Source: Larix kaempferi (lineage: Eukaryota > Streptophyta > Pinopsida > Pinales > Pinaceae). From it: a stretch of 64,000 nt of DNA. The notes under the pieces were generated by a model. That model saw only the letters and a program-made list of their open reading frames with translations. It was not told where the DNA came from and searched no databases. Location: positions 1,798,001 through 1,862,000 of the forward strand of contig BSBM01000637.1 of NCBI GenBank assembly GCA_027924585.1, read 5' to 3'. Shown piece after piece: positions 44,161 to 56,137 of the stretch (the first letter of the stretch is position 1; each line of letters begins with the position of its first letter). Both the position numbers and the translations under genes were made by a program.

Positions 44161-44231
44161 AGGGCATGGAGGAATCGAACCACCAACCTCCTGCTTGTAA
44201 GGCAGGTGCTCTTCCATTGAGCTAGAACCCT
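44161..44231 (-). tRNA. tRNA-Val(UAC)-like sequence, probably degenerate
   Basis: The minus strand folds as a 71-nt cloverleaf: a perfect 4-bp D stem (GCTC/GAGC), a perfect 5-bp anticodon stem (CCTGC/GCAGG) with loop CTTACAA giving anticodon UAC, and a T loop TTCGATT on a stem with one T-T mismatch. The acceptor stem has two mismatches at its inner end. No CCA is encoded. The A1-U72 pair is unusual for a nuclear valine tRNA and hints at organellar ancestry, which is only inference. It lies 56 bp inside the left subterminal array. Confidence 0.75.
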
Positions 44232-44469
44232 TTCAAAATTGGGGAATTCCAAGTTAGTCAAGAATGTAATAGAAGTGCTAAAAGCTACCATGCTGCAACC
44301 AAAAACAAAGAGAACTCACCCATAATAACTACTTTGGTTTGCATAAAGTAAAGATAAATTGTACCATAAAGGATGACGATGGAGGCATTCTCAAACCCCA
44401 TACACCAGCAATTGTAGGCACATTGAGTTTGGGAAGGTAGATTCTCATTAATCACAGGTCTTGGCTGCT
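44232..44469. other. No gene recognised
   Basis: AT-rich stretch between the tRNA-like sequence and the P/Q-rich exon. Confidence 0.4.
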
Positions 44470-44858
44470 AAGAATATGTTAAAAGAAAGCACATGTGATG
44501 AAGGTGTTGGTTGAGGCTGCTGAGAATAGGATGCAGAAGGAAACTATGATGAAGGTGTTGATAGAGGCTGCTAAGGATAAGGTGTAAAAAACACTTTTGA
44601 TAAAGAAGCTAGTGGAGGCTGTTGAGGTAAGGGCACATAAATCACTTGTGAAGAAGGATTTTGTGGTTGTTGCCCTTCAAGAAGAGAAAACTGATGAGCT
44701 TGTGGAGTATACTGTGCAAGTTGTGGTTGAACTGATGGAGACACACCCATGGTTATCTGTAGTGTACCTTGCCTATTGGAAAACATTTCTAGGTGAATCT
44801 GTTAGCTTGCTGGTGGCATAGATTTCTGCCCTGACTATGGTGAAATTCCAGGTTGAGG
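44470..44858 (-). pseudogene. P/Q/S-rich exon-like fragment, possible captured host exon
   Basis: On the minus strand an acceptor-like ATTTTGCAG| at 44859 opens a frame rich in Pro, Gln and Ser: PQPGISP, QIHLEMFSNRQGTLQITMGV, PQLAQYTPQAHQFSLLEGQQ, PLPQQPPLASLSK, and a tail of QPLSTPSS/QPQPTPSS repeats. Stops (TAG and TAA early, TAG twice late) sit where Gln is plausible. The composition suggests a transcription-regulator-type low-complexity region. I cannot name the gene. Confidence 0.45.
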
Positions 44859-45339
44859 CTGCAAAATGTCAAAGTTAGACCACGGGAAAGTATTAATAAT
44901 TTTCGTGCATGCAAGGAAGACAACAAGGAAATGGGTGTATAGTAAATAAATACATTTAGATCATCCCTGCAATGGTTGTGGAGTCCCAAATCTCTGATGC
45001 GATTTAGAGAAATCCAAAATAGACAATAAGAGAAGGTCTGATTAGCCTAGGAGGATTAGTTGCTTTGTTAACAACCAAAGAGTATTGATCTCTACTCCCT
45101 TTGCCACCTCTAGTACTGGCAGATGCAAGCCTAGTCATGGCCCCGTTAAGGAAGAGAGGGAGTTGGGTAAGAGTTATTGGTCTTCATTCCTATATTCCCA
45201 TGCAAATTATGACTGGACATTAGTAAATACTCTTAGATGCTAGAAGTATGCTACATCCATTGGAAGTGTTGCTCTTTGGAAGAGGAATTTCTACTTCACC
45301 TAGTTGAACCTGGAATGGTTTTGTTATAAGCTAGTCATA
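44859..45339. other. No gene recognised; possible minor exon-like piece
   Basis: Mostly noncoding. On the minus strand around 45.05-45.16 kb a short open stretch (MTRLASASTRGGKGSRDQYS) might be another exon piece, but nothing supports it beyond openness. Confidence 0.3.
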
Positions 45340-45406
45340 GTCACAGACTTGTTGGAACATCAAGACTTGCACCTCCTCCCATTGCAAGCCCATGAACTAT
45401 TGAGAC
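45340..45406 (-). pseudogene. 3-hydroxyisobutyryl-CoA hydrolase-like exon start (crotonase fold)
   Basis: On the minus strand a strong acceptor (TTTTTTATATCCCAG|) at 45407 is followed by VSIVHGLAMGGGASLDVP. This matches the oxyanion-hole segment of plant CHY1-type 3-hydroxyisobutyryl-CoA hydrolases, enzymes of valine degradation in peroxisomes or mitochondria (pattern V(A/S)IV(H/N)G-x-MGGGA). Homology fades after about 20 residues, with stops following. The match is short; its placement after a good acceptor raises the likelihood that it is a captured exon. Confidence 0.45.
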
Positions 45407-45695
45407 CTGGGATATAAAAAAAAAAAATTATGCATGCAATGAACTATTTATAACCATGTCTGTAGGGTATTCCTTGTCACTATCCTCAATAATTGCAGGT
45501 TTGTGTCAAGATGGTTTCAGATCCTTGTTTACAATTCGCAACATATTCATTAGTCCTAGATTTGTTATATTGTCACAAAAACATCTAAAACCTGCATTAA
45601 AACAAAGAATAAAAATTCATCTCGTCAAAATAACCTCAAAAATAAGACAAATTAGAAGTTCCAATGCCATACTGAACATTCATTATGTTAGCTAC

Positions 45696-45899
45696 CTTCT
45701 CAATGGCCGCACGTACAGATGCTGGGGAGTGAGGTAGAAAAGAAAGCAATGCATCTACTAGTACATCCATTAATGCAAGGACTTCACTCTCATCATCATC
45801 ATTGCTTGCAACAAGATCAATAACATTCCCAAAGGCCTTATTGCAGCATATCATAAGTTGAACAATTGTTTCACAAATTTCTCCATGCCTAAAGGGAAT
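45696..45899 (-). pseudogene. DNA polymerase V / MYBBP1A-like exon fragment
   Basis: The minus-strand exon-like stretch (acceptor at 45889 or 45900; donor GAGAAG|GTAGCT at 45695) encodes ICETIVQLMICCNKAFGNVI, an acidic ASNDDDESE run and LMDVLVDALLSFLPHSPASV. The acidic run followed by MDVLVD-LLS-LP-S----R resembles the plant DNA polymerase V (POL5/MYBBP1A) family of nucleolar transcription/rRNA regulators. No other exon of that gene was seen nearby, so this is probably a captured fragment. The exon itself is open. Confidence 0.5.
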
Positions 45900-47814
45900 C
45901 TCAAGTAACAACTATATAAGTAAACAGTGCTTTACTTGCATTTGCTAAAGTTAGATTCACCCTTAGAATCCTATGATGGAAAGACAAGTATTAGAGATAA
46001 TGATCATACTTTAAACAAACAAAATTATTAACACAAAGGATAACAAATTTCATTGAACACAACATGAAAAATATGAATCCTACTTCTGATGAGAATTATC
46101 AATTTTACTCAAACTGTAAGAACAAACTATTTATATGGAAAAAAGAACAGAAAGGACATTATTTTAATTATTGATATGATAAGTTATATCTTTTCAAGTT
46201 GATAAAATAAAGAAAAAATAGCTAATTCATGAGTCTACTTACAGCTTGGAAAAGTTGTGCTTCTGCATTATGTATACTACAACAAATTTGACTTATAGGG
46301 AGGGTTGGAAAAGAACACACATAAGAGATCTTTGTATGTGAAGTGTCCATCTTTTTTGCTACAATGCCTATGGAAAATACTTGTTGCACGGTAACCCTGA
46401 GCATTTGCATTGATGGACTGGGCATTTTAGGAAAAAGGCCCCACAAAATGGTAGAAAAAATCACCTTCCTAGGTCTGGAAATACACTTTCCTTACTGTTG
46501 TAAGTGATTACAGTGTTATAAATATGCTAAGAGGCTTTCAAAACAAATGTTGGAGCAACTAATTGTGCACCCTCAGCCTTCTGTCATGATGCTACAGGAC
46601 TCTGATTTCTTTCCTCTTGGTTTTTTGTTTGAATCATAACATCCAAATTCTATTATTGTTACGAGGTTGAGCATTCACTCTTCTTGTCATTTATTGTTTA
46701 AAATTCCTTGCTACAATAGAAATTATTTGATTCCAAAATCCATTTAAATTTTTCTAAGTTGACAGCTTCTTAGGTTGACCCATAAATGCCTCCATCAATA
46801 TTGGATTTTTTTTCCTCAAAATGCAATGGCAATAGCCTAGTATGGTTGTATAATAACCCAATAGTGACCATAATTTCACATTTTTTATACAACAACAACA
46901 CAACAAACATTTAAGGAATTATTTCATTCTTCTTCCCTCCAAATTTCTCGGAGAAGGTTACATTTAATCACCATGTGGAGACCTTATAAGTTCGGAAACT
47001 TCACCTAAAATGTGAGTAATACTATAATACACATGGTAGAAGTGTGGGGTGGGGGGAAACTTCCATGAAAGGCACCATAATACATCCACAGTCATTATAC
47101 AAAAACACTAGTTCCATATGTCATCAATCATGCAAGTAGCAGAGCACTCTAAGGAGTATGCACTATAAAACATCCATGAGCATAAAGAATACAACGTGAA
47201 CAAGAATGCTACACAAGGAGAGGCCTCCAAAGGCCACTATATCATCCACATAAGCAAATAAAAGTTAAATGAACTAGAGCACTCCCATGGAAGACCTTCC
47301 AACTATCACTCAAACATGCCAAGCACTCTATGGGAGAGGACACCATATGGGATTTAGATGCCATGTGAATATCAAAACATTAGGGTGCTCCTCAAGAAAA
47401 TGATCCATGTGAAATATGTGGATGAAAATCATCATCAAACCCTTATGAATACATCCATAATAAACCACATGGGAGTACATAAACATCTTGAGAAGATACA
47501 TTCCATAGCTACTAGAATGAAGATTCATCAACACAAAGGAAAGTATCAACCACTCATGTGCTACAACATGAACCAAAACCATAGCATCAACCCTATCAAT
47601 CCACAACCACCTATTAAAGGTGTGAAAATGTTCACATGTGGACATCCATGCAAAATGGGGGCTAACACAACAGAAAGAAGGCACATTCACCAACTCTACC
47701 TTCTAAATGGACCCTTGCTAGGATGATGAATCCATTTACTGTACCTTAGCAATAAGCTGCTAAAAAACAATATCCTGTAGCAATCTACATTAATGGATTC
47801 TGAAATAAACTAAC
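45900..47814. other. Mostly noncoding; one exon-like end and a CACTA-terminus-like block
   Basis: On the minus strand, AATGCAGAAGCACAACTTTT ends at a donor-like CAAGCT|GTAAGT near 46245, but the upstream frame is not recognisable. ACTACAACAAATTTGACTTA at about 46276 on the + strand resembles the right-terminus sequence of the CACTA element. The ORFs at 47.33-47.73 kb on both strands show no domain. Confidence 0.35.
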
Positions 47815-48030
47815 CTGTGGAATATCTGTAGCCAGCTCCAGTGACTATCTATTGGCAAAGGAATTGATAGTGCCATTCTGGGGCAACTACAAGTTGACCT
47901 GACCATTATGAAGGCCTTAATGTTATCGATAGATGGCAGACTAGTGCCAGGAGACACAGGAGAAGAGAGTAAATCTTGGAAACATAAGGGAGCTATCCCT
48001 TCCAGCTCCACGTAATTGCTCTTCTCCTTG
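47815..48030 (-). pseudogene. Unrecognised exon-like fragment Y
   Basis: The minus-strand frame reads KEKSNYVELEGIAPLCFQDL, SSPVSPGTSLPSIDNIKAFI, and LPIDSHWSWLQIFHR up to a donor CCACAG|GTTAGT at 47814. The amino-acid texture is that of a real coding exon, and the donor is good. I do not recognise the family. Confidence 0.4.
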
Positions 48031-48534
48031 AGTTATATACTTGATGTTTTCAGTAGAGACTATAGGTCTCTGGCTAAAGTGTCTAGTTCTGTGATTTCTA
48101 AAGATTTGCTATATTCTATAATTTTGGAATTATGTAAATGAAGGACTATGACGAGTAGATCCAGCCTGTATAAGTAGGATTGTGATTTCAAGAGTCTGGC
48201 GATGATATACAGCTCTATCATGAGGGCATCTACAACCTAAATTTTTTTTTATGAATCTATGCAAAACTATATGCCTCAGTTTCAACCAGAGGCTTCAGGA
48301 AAATAAAGTTATTCTTATACAATATTATAGGAAAAATATAATTTTAAAAATTAACAAACAAACCCATCAAAACAAAAAAGAACCCTGGTCCAAAGAAAAA
48401 AACTGCCCACGTCTTGAAACTTTTAGGGTAAAATAAAGGCAAGATAATTCCCAGAAATGCTCATGTTGAGGTTTATTTCTGTCAATATTGTAAACATGGA
48501 TAGGAAAAGCAATAGGGTGTCTGTGAAGACTTAC

Positions 48535-48691
48535 TGGGTATGAAAAATCCTGTTATGGGATGACCCACATGATTTTTCAGGGCCTGCTCCTTCTTTTCAT
48601 CCATCCAAGCTGCTGTCAACATCTTTATAACTCTACTATCAGAGCTCACACAACTGTGTCCAAGAAGACAACCCCCATCCACAGACAATAT
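48535..48691 (-). pseudogene. Unrecognised exon-like fragment X
   Basis: 157 nt bounded on the minus strand by acceptor GTGCAACTGCAG| (48692) and donor CATACCCA|GTAAGTC (48534). The frame (GHSCVSSDSRVIKMLTAAWM, DEKKEQALKNHVGHPITGFF) is open throughout. Both splice sites and the frame agree, so it is a plausible captured exon. The gene is not recognised. Confidence 0.45.
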
Positions 48692-51600
48692 CTGCAGTTG
48701 CACATAGATAATAACCTAGGCAACATGAACAACACAAAACCTAGCCTAGCCCTATCTTCCACCATAGGCTGGCATTTGACCAAATCCTGACTTACTACTT
48801 GCATATTTCTAGTCCACATAAACATCAAGGTTTTATACAGATTCCATAATATTTTTCATATAACCTAGATGTTTAGTCAATTCGGTTGCATTGATTCAAC
48901 TGTACACACCAATGGATAAGATCCCAAGGTCAAGAATATTTATCCTAGAATATATTTCAACATAATAAGGCTCAAGCTTAAATAACTGTATAGATACAAA
49001 AAGAGGAAACCTAATTTTCGGTTCAAGTTCATACCATTTTCTATAATATGCAAGACATCTCCCATTTTCTACAATGAGCAAGGCCAACTCCCTCATCCCT
49101 TTCTGCCAGAGATGCATCTTTTACCCATGGATGTTTCTTTGCTAGCTTTCCTCCACTTTATAGGATTTCCCTTATTGGAATAGCCTATTTGTACATCTAT
49201 GCTTCTACCATTTAGTTCCCTACTGCTCTTGCATTCATTTTCATATCATTTCATTTAATCTCATTTTAGGGGCTCTTTGGCACCCCTCTGCTAGTTTAGT
49301 TTTTACTGTTGGTTGCATTCACTGGTCCCTTTGACTTATTTCAATTTCAGTTTTTTTTGCTCTCTTCCTTGTCATTGAATCCTAGATCCTTATGAAAGGT
49401 AAATCCATGATGAAATTAAACCAGGTACAGTGAATTAGTAAAAATGTGATGACTAACATAGAACGATTTGCACACCAAAGCAAAAGAATATGTCGTGAGG
49501 GACTAACCTTTTGTACCAAGAGAAATCATTGGGTATACTCGCTTTTGCATTTTTCAAATGATCGAGCTACAGTAGCACATCAAGCAATTTAAGGATGGAC
49601 CTGAAAAAATCCCCTTGAATGTACTTAAAGTGAATTAAAATACAAATCACATGAACTAAGTCTCTTAATCTATATACATTAACTAAGTATCTAAATGTTG
49701 AAACATCAAAATTTAGTATTTACAGACATGTAAATTGTTGCAGTATCAAACTAGAGAGAAAGAGATCCAAAATTAAGCATTACTTTGGAAGTGCTAATCA
49801 TTTTATTTTTACTTTGGATTGAATTGTTGAAACTTAGCCTGGATTTTCTATCAAGACTACTCTTTTCATGAAAAATAAAATGCAAGATTGTGAAAGTTAC
49901 ACACAAAACCTAGACATAATTTTCCATTCATAAAGATATTGATACATCATGCCTAAGTCAATGCAATTCAAGATCCAAAACTCTTAAACCCAAGATGCAG
50001 TGAAACACTTAGTGCAGACTACCAAACTATGACCACACTGTTGAATCCAATGTGTCAGTAATGCGTAGAGAGAAAAACCATGTTCTTCATTAACAAGAAT
50101 CACATAGCATGTGGATGCACAAACTAAGTCGAAAAAATGTAGCTACGATTTTTCTAAAGTTCATTCAGGAATCTCTCCTTAATTATGATGTAAAAAAATT
50201 AAATTTTGAAAATAGATAGTGTTTAGTGAAGACTCATCTGTGTTAATTTCTACTGATTGTTTAATAACCTACCAATTTTTTATAGGCCCATCAGATTTAC
50301 TCTACGTATGATTATTTGTAAAGCATATATGGCATTGTGATGATCTTGAATGAACAATTCTTATTAAAGGTGGCAAGAAATATCATAAGCAGCATAGATC
50401 ACAAGTTCACAGGAACCTACAAAAATACATTTTTTAAGCATTGAAGACAGTTATTGATCTAGGTTACAAATTGAGATTGTATCATTTGCAAAATATGTTG
50501 GTTTTACGTATGTTCGACCTAGGTGGACATTCATCTCTAATGAACATCGATTCTTCAATATTGCAAATGATTTCAACCGAATTTTGTTGGAGATAGTTGT
50601 TCTAATGCACTAGATTAAAAAATCATGGGAGAATTAAAGCCCCTGAAAAATCATGGAGTCATAACTTTTTAATGACAAAATACAATCGTACAATCCATAT
50701 TGGATGGGTCAAGTGAGTTTTCACATTTTCCTCATTCATATGATTTAGTAGTATGTTCTAGTGCATGGAGCCCATACTCCTTCCTGCCAACTATGGCGAC
50801 TCCCTCCTCCTCCTGCCCACCAACATGGCCACTTCCTGCCAACCATGGCAACTTCCTCTTCCCGGTCTAATGCCTCTTTTTCATTGCAAATTCCCTTGTT
50901 TTATTACTTCGAAGTCATTCATTATATTCACATAATTATCGGCTTGATGTGGTGTCAAGACTCCTACCACTCAGTGGAAGTGTTGGAGATGGAGCTACTA
51001 TAAGGCTTCTGAACTTATAAACCTATTGATGCTTTCCAGTGATTAAGACACACTTCGCAGATTTGGCATTCTGTGATTCAGTGTCCTGGAAATATGTTCT
51101 CTGCTAGGAGATGAAAATCATTGGTTTACCAGCTTTACAAAAGCCAAGCAGAAGATTCAGATTGAAAGCTCATTTTTCTTATGGAAGAGCCATAATGACA
51201 TTATTTTTCATGATCAGTTGGGTTGATTAACTTGTTGATAGTCTATATTGGACATAGTTTGCAGATTCAAGGTATTTGTAACATTACCAAAGGATTTTTT
51301 TATGTTTGTGCCTTCGAACTCCCACTCCTGCCTCCAAATTAATAGTCAAGGTCTGTAGGACTGCCCAATCACCTTAGTAAGCTTCTCCCAGTGGATAGAA
51401 GACTTCCCAACTGATAATGCAATCAAATTTCAATATCCGGTCTAGGTGGAAGTTCCCAGCCTTCCTCCTATCCACTACCGGTTGTTTCTAGGCAGTTTGT
51501 CACACAATGATGAGACTCCTGTTAAACCTGAGAATGTATGACATGAGTCACTACTTCTCCACACTACGGTTACCTTCAAAAATGTTCACTAGATGTCAAT

Positions 51601-54600
51601 AAATAATCTCTAGTGTCCTCATTATAGAACACCAACTCCAAGTTGCCACTCTAGCAAATATGTCATCTTCACCAACTGCCAATAGATTTTAGTCTCTACC
51701 ATTATTACATTTAATTTCTATGAAAATATCAACACTGCATCTCCAACAAAGGGTTATATTTAATATCTGAACTTGGCATCATAATGCCCAGTGGAAATTT
51801 TTATAAGTATTATGTCTGTAATGTTTAGGAATTCTATGAAATAGCACCTTTAACATGTTTCTTTGCCTCAATATAGCTGAACTGGGTTGATCCGATAGCT
51901 TTTCATGACAAGACTAAATCAGCCTTAAGTTAAGCATATATAGGGTACAATTCGCTGTCAAAATCTACAAACTTTTTAATTGTAAAGCAGCAGATGAAAA
52001 GATGTATTTCCAGATCCATCCTGCAATGATGAGTAGACATAAACCAGTGACAAGATACCAGGGAGTTAGGAAGCTGGAGAGTTTTCCAATAGGGGAATCA
52101 AATATTCGCTCCAGATATCCTCATGTAGGCCAGAAATTGCAACATTAGGACATCAGAGGCACAAGTTTGTGTTTTTTGTTTTACAAGTAAACGCGGGTCA
52201 TATTTATTTGCATTCCTCCCATCTACATTCTGATTCGGAGAGCACATGGGATCAAGTGAAATTAAAGGAACACTCAATAAAAGCATATTTTATTATTTTA
52301 GCATTACAGTTGATGCACACAGGAGGGCATCTGAAATAATATTTGTAGATTATCTGAGAATGATGTTTGAGACCAGACCTTACAGTTTAATATTTGGTCA
52401 GTCAGGTAGTTTTTGTCATAGCCTAGAGGAGAGATGCACAATAATCATGATATAAATAGAAAACTATATGGACAATTGTTCCACTTCAAAATTATTTGAT
52501 GCTTGCATTTATGGTGTACCTAATAAAGAAGCTCATCTTCAAAAATAAAAGTGTCTTGGATGGGGTCAGGATGGGGCAAAGTATGAAAAACAAAAGGTTG
52601 AGTTATCCTAGGAAGAATGTGAATTTTATTACTTGCTTGAACTTCATTCACAATCCTGTGTTTTGTCTTAAGTACTGCACTTCTGATGATGATGATGAAT
52701 AATTTAGGTGCTAGGATTACAACGACAATTACTTGGGATTACAAGGAACCTAAAGGAGGTAACACCTATTGATAGGTGTTGGAGGAATTTTATGTGTTAA
52801 ATCCAAATTCACAGATGCATTATTGCAGGCCTGAAGGAAAAATATGATGAGTATCAGGACAGGTCCAGAGGATTTGATTGTCTTATTTGAATAAAAAGAT
52901 AAAAAAATTATGGCAGTTGATTGGGATCCATATGGGCAACATATTGAGGATATTGTCATGCAATTTGTGATCCCTAGCTGGACAATTCAAATAATTTATG
53001 AAAGATGTAGAAAGTGTTGAAAGAAGATGCAGTTTGATAAATAGTCTTGTGCTAAGAAAGCTACCATTGAGTGTGTAGCTGATGCAACAACTACATTGTT
53101 TCCACTTCAAAATACATCACACGTTTAAGAAGAGTAGTACCCACAGCAATATAGTTAGAAAAAGAGTCACACACCTGTTGAAATAGCACAAACTAGAAGA
53201 ATCTCTTAAAAAAATATTTTTAGAAACATTCATCGACTATTTGTGTCCATTTTCGAATGTGCAAACCAGTGTCAAAATAATAATTGAAAATTATTAATGA
53301 AGTCATGTAATAAATACACCTGTGTAAAAATTAACATATCAATGCCCTGTGAACTTGAGGGTTACCTCAGGACCTGTTGGCGGCATCACTGATAGTACCT
53401 TTACCTCAGTGATTATAGCAGTCCTCGACAGCTACCTTCATCCCTAGCATGCCTGTGTAAGGGTATAAAACAATGGAATAAGTCCACTTAAGGCATAGGA
53501 ATGGTATCAATATTAACATGCAACATGCAATTATTAACAAAAGGGGCCAAAATTGGCCCTGAAAATGTCTTCTAGACTTCTGAACACTGATGATGAACAT
53601 TGGAAATGTTCACAACTCTGGCGGCTCACAAGACATCCAACTAATGTACAAATTAGTTGGTAACAGTCCAAACACTAATTCGAGTTGCCTTGGTAGAATT
53701 TGAGTTGGCTACCTTATGATTGAGTTCTTGTAACTGATATGTTTGGTAAGTTTCTTAGTGCAAAAAAAATTTCCAAATGACTTTTATTGCTTTAATTATG
53801 CAAAATATAATACAATTAATGTCAACTTACTCAAACAGGACACAGATTAGTTAAGTAGCAAGTGAAACTTTTCTTTTTAAAGTCCCCTGGTCCGCTCTGT
53901 TGGGAGATTTAAGGCTTCATCCCATATAGGGGGAGTGTCATGCTTTCTCTTGGATTACTGAACATTGCAATTAGTGCCAAACAAAAACCTTAAACATGTG
54001 CATTATTTTTACGAATACACTGCATTTTTTATAGAACTGGACCATTGCCATTAGGATTTTATGTCAGACCATCTAAGATGGATAATTTTCTCGCAAATTA
54101 AGAGATCTCCTGAGAATGCTTATACTTCTTATGCCAGTACTGTAAATAAATTAATTTATACATAGGGAATTGAGGGGAGGTTTGTTGTGATTAATATTCT
54201 TAGATACCTTCAATCAGGTACCTTATACCGCCGATGTAAATTAAGTAAACTCCAGAAATTTGATTTAAAGTAAATCGTTACTTCTTTAGACTGTAGAGTG
54301 CATTTTGGGATGCACTGGATGATGGCAAACATGCCTTTATGTCAGACTATTTAAGACCGGATTTTCTCACAAATTAAGAAATCGCATAAGAAATTTCTTG
54401 TGCTTCTTCAAATACTGTAAGGAATTCAAGCACGTGGGATTGAAGGAAGTGATATTCTTAGATTATATATAGCTTCAATCGGGTACTTTCTGTCAAGGTG
54501 AACCAAGTAAACTCCAGGAATCTACTTTGAAGCAGATCATGACTTAGTTTAGAGCTAGGCAAAACCCAGCTCAATTTAGTCAAACATAATTTGACCTAAT

Positions 54601-56137
54601 ATTAACAGAAGTCCATAAAAGGTGTGATTGAAAAAACATATTTTCATGGATCTTTCACTGATTTAATTTAAACTAGTTAATCTACCATTGTGAAATAGCC
54701 ATATTACATTTTAATTGATTTTCTGCTTAACTAAACTCTTGTCAATCCCAAGTGCAGTTTAAGAAACCTAAAAAGATTGTACTTATGTAGTCATAGGACC
54801 GTTTTTGCAGACAGTAAAATGTCAGTTCCGAGTTTGTCTCTTGAGTCTGAACAAGACAACTGCATGTATATTTTGATTTCAAACTTTGAAATATAGAATA
54901 TAATGATTTTTTTCTTCAAAAAAGACAAAAAAAGCCTTCCCATTTAAAGTGAACCTAAACATAATAACCTGTTCCTAGCAAAGAAATTTAGTGTAATGAC
55001 TCGTAAGTTTCTAAGAGTACATCCAAACCACAGTATAGTGAAGTTACATCTCGCAAGCCAAAGTATAGTGAAGTTACATCTCGCATGTTCTTAAGGTAAG
55101 TCCTTGACCAAAGGAAGAGTGAGGCCTGCAATGAAGACAGAATGAGATTTGTTGTATTTACAGTGCACAAATTAATCCACCAGTTGGAGGTGGCCTACAA
55201 ATGAAATATTGCCAATTGGTCCGTGGTTCAGCAGTGAAGGCCATTGTAGCAATATTAGACTATATTGGTTTTTGGTTTACAGAAGTTCAGTAGTAGTAAA
55301 ATTTTCATCAAATTTTCTGTGCAGTACAGATATGGTACAACCGACTTAATTTTGACAGTTTTTAATAATATGTAAACCCATAAATCTAAAAAACCCATGA
55401 ACCCCAAAAACATTTTAAACAACAATTTTAAGAAAAATTTATAAATAATATTAAATGGCCAAATTTACTAGAAATGAATTTTTTATTTTTATTTACTGCA
55501 TATTCCTAAGGTTGAATTTTTTCTAAAATTTGGAAAACTGTATGTTTCCATATCTATGAGATGTATACTGCCGTAATCGAGTCGTACTGGATTTGCTTGT
55601 TACGTACTTTTCCAAAACATATCATATTCAAATTTTGCTACTATGGTGAAGGCAGTGGCGTATTAGGCCATCCACCAAGGTTCAATTCCCCTAAAAACAC
55701 GAATAAACGGTTGAGCCAGGTGCAACTCCTGAATGATTTTGATGGAAAGGCATATCCCCGATACCCCCCTCGCAGAATATTGGCCAAATGAAAGTGCCTA
55801 AGATTAATGATTCAACCTTCGAGGGCAAGTCGCCCATGAAAACAGACGTAGGCGGGCTAATTGTAATGCTTCTGGGATTTGATAGGAAGCAACGTTTTTG
55901 CTTAGATTTGATTAAATTTGATTTTCAATTTTGATCCTCGGAGAATGTGGCCACTGATATTTCTAGGGCGATTGTGATGCCTCTGGAATTTAAATAGAGT
56001 ACTTTAAAATGTACCCAAAAAAGGGAAAAAAGGGCACTTAGAAAACCTTACAATTTTGCTTTTCTTTTGTATCACAGTTTTCGATTAAATTCGATTTCCA
56101 ATTTTAATTAGGTGATTAAAGCGGTGTGCAGCTTTAC
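48692..56137. other. Long AT-rich interior of the CACTA element, no gene supported
   Basis: 7.4 kb without a recognisable coding region or transposase motif on either strand. Notable are an imperfect duplication of ~230 bp (about 54.05-54.29 versus 54.33-54.56 kb, sharing TTATGTCAGAC, CTTCAATC(A/G)GGTA and GTAAACTCCAG) and a 30-bp-period tandem pair (AGTATAGTGAAGTTACATCT at 55032 and 55062). Confidence 0.5.

Noticed and set aside
47328-47726. 121- and 122-codon ORFs on opposite strands
   Set aside because: Both are open over the same low-complexity CA/TG-rich DNA; no motif in either and no splice context.
50761-51003. 80-codon ORF with PPPPAHQHGH start
   Set aside because: Low complexity, no family recognised, no splice sites; treated as chance.
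52883-53110. Possible missing RING or membrane exon of the E3 ligase on the minus strand
   Set aside because: I looked for the CxxC...HxxC RING pattern downstream of the first exon between 48 and 56 kb and saw none; Cys pairs here lack the spacing.
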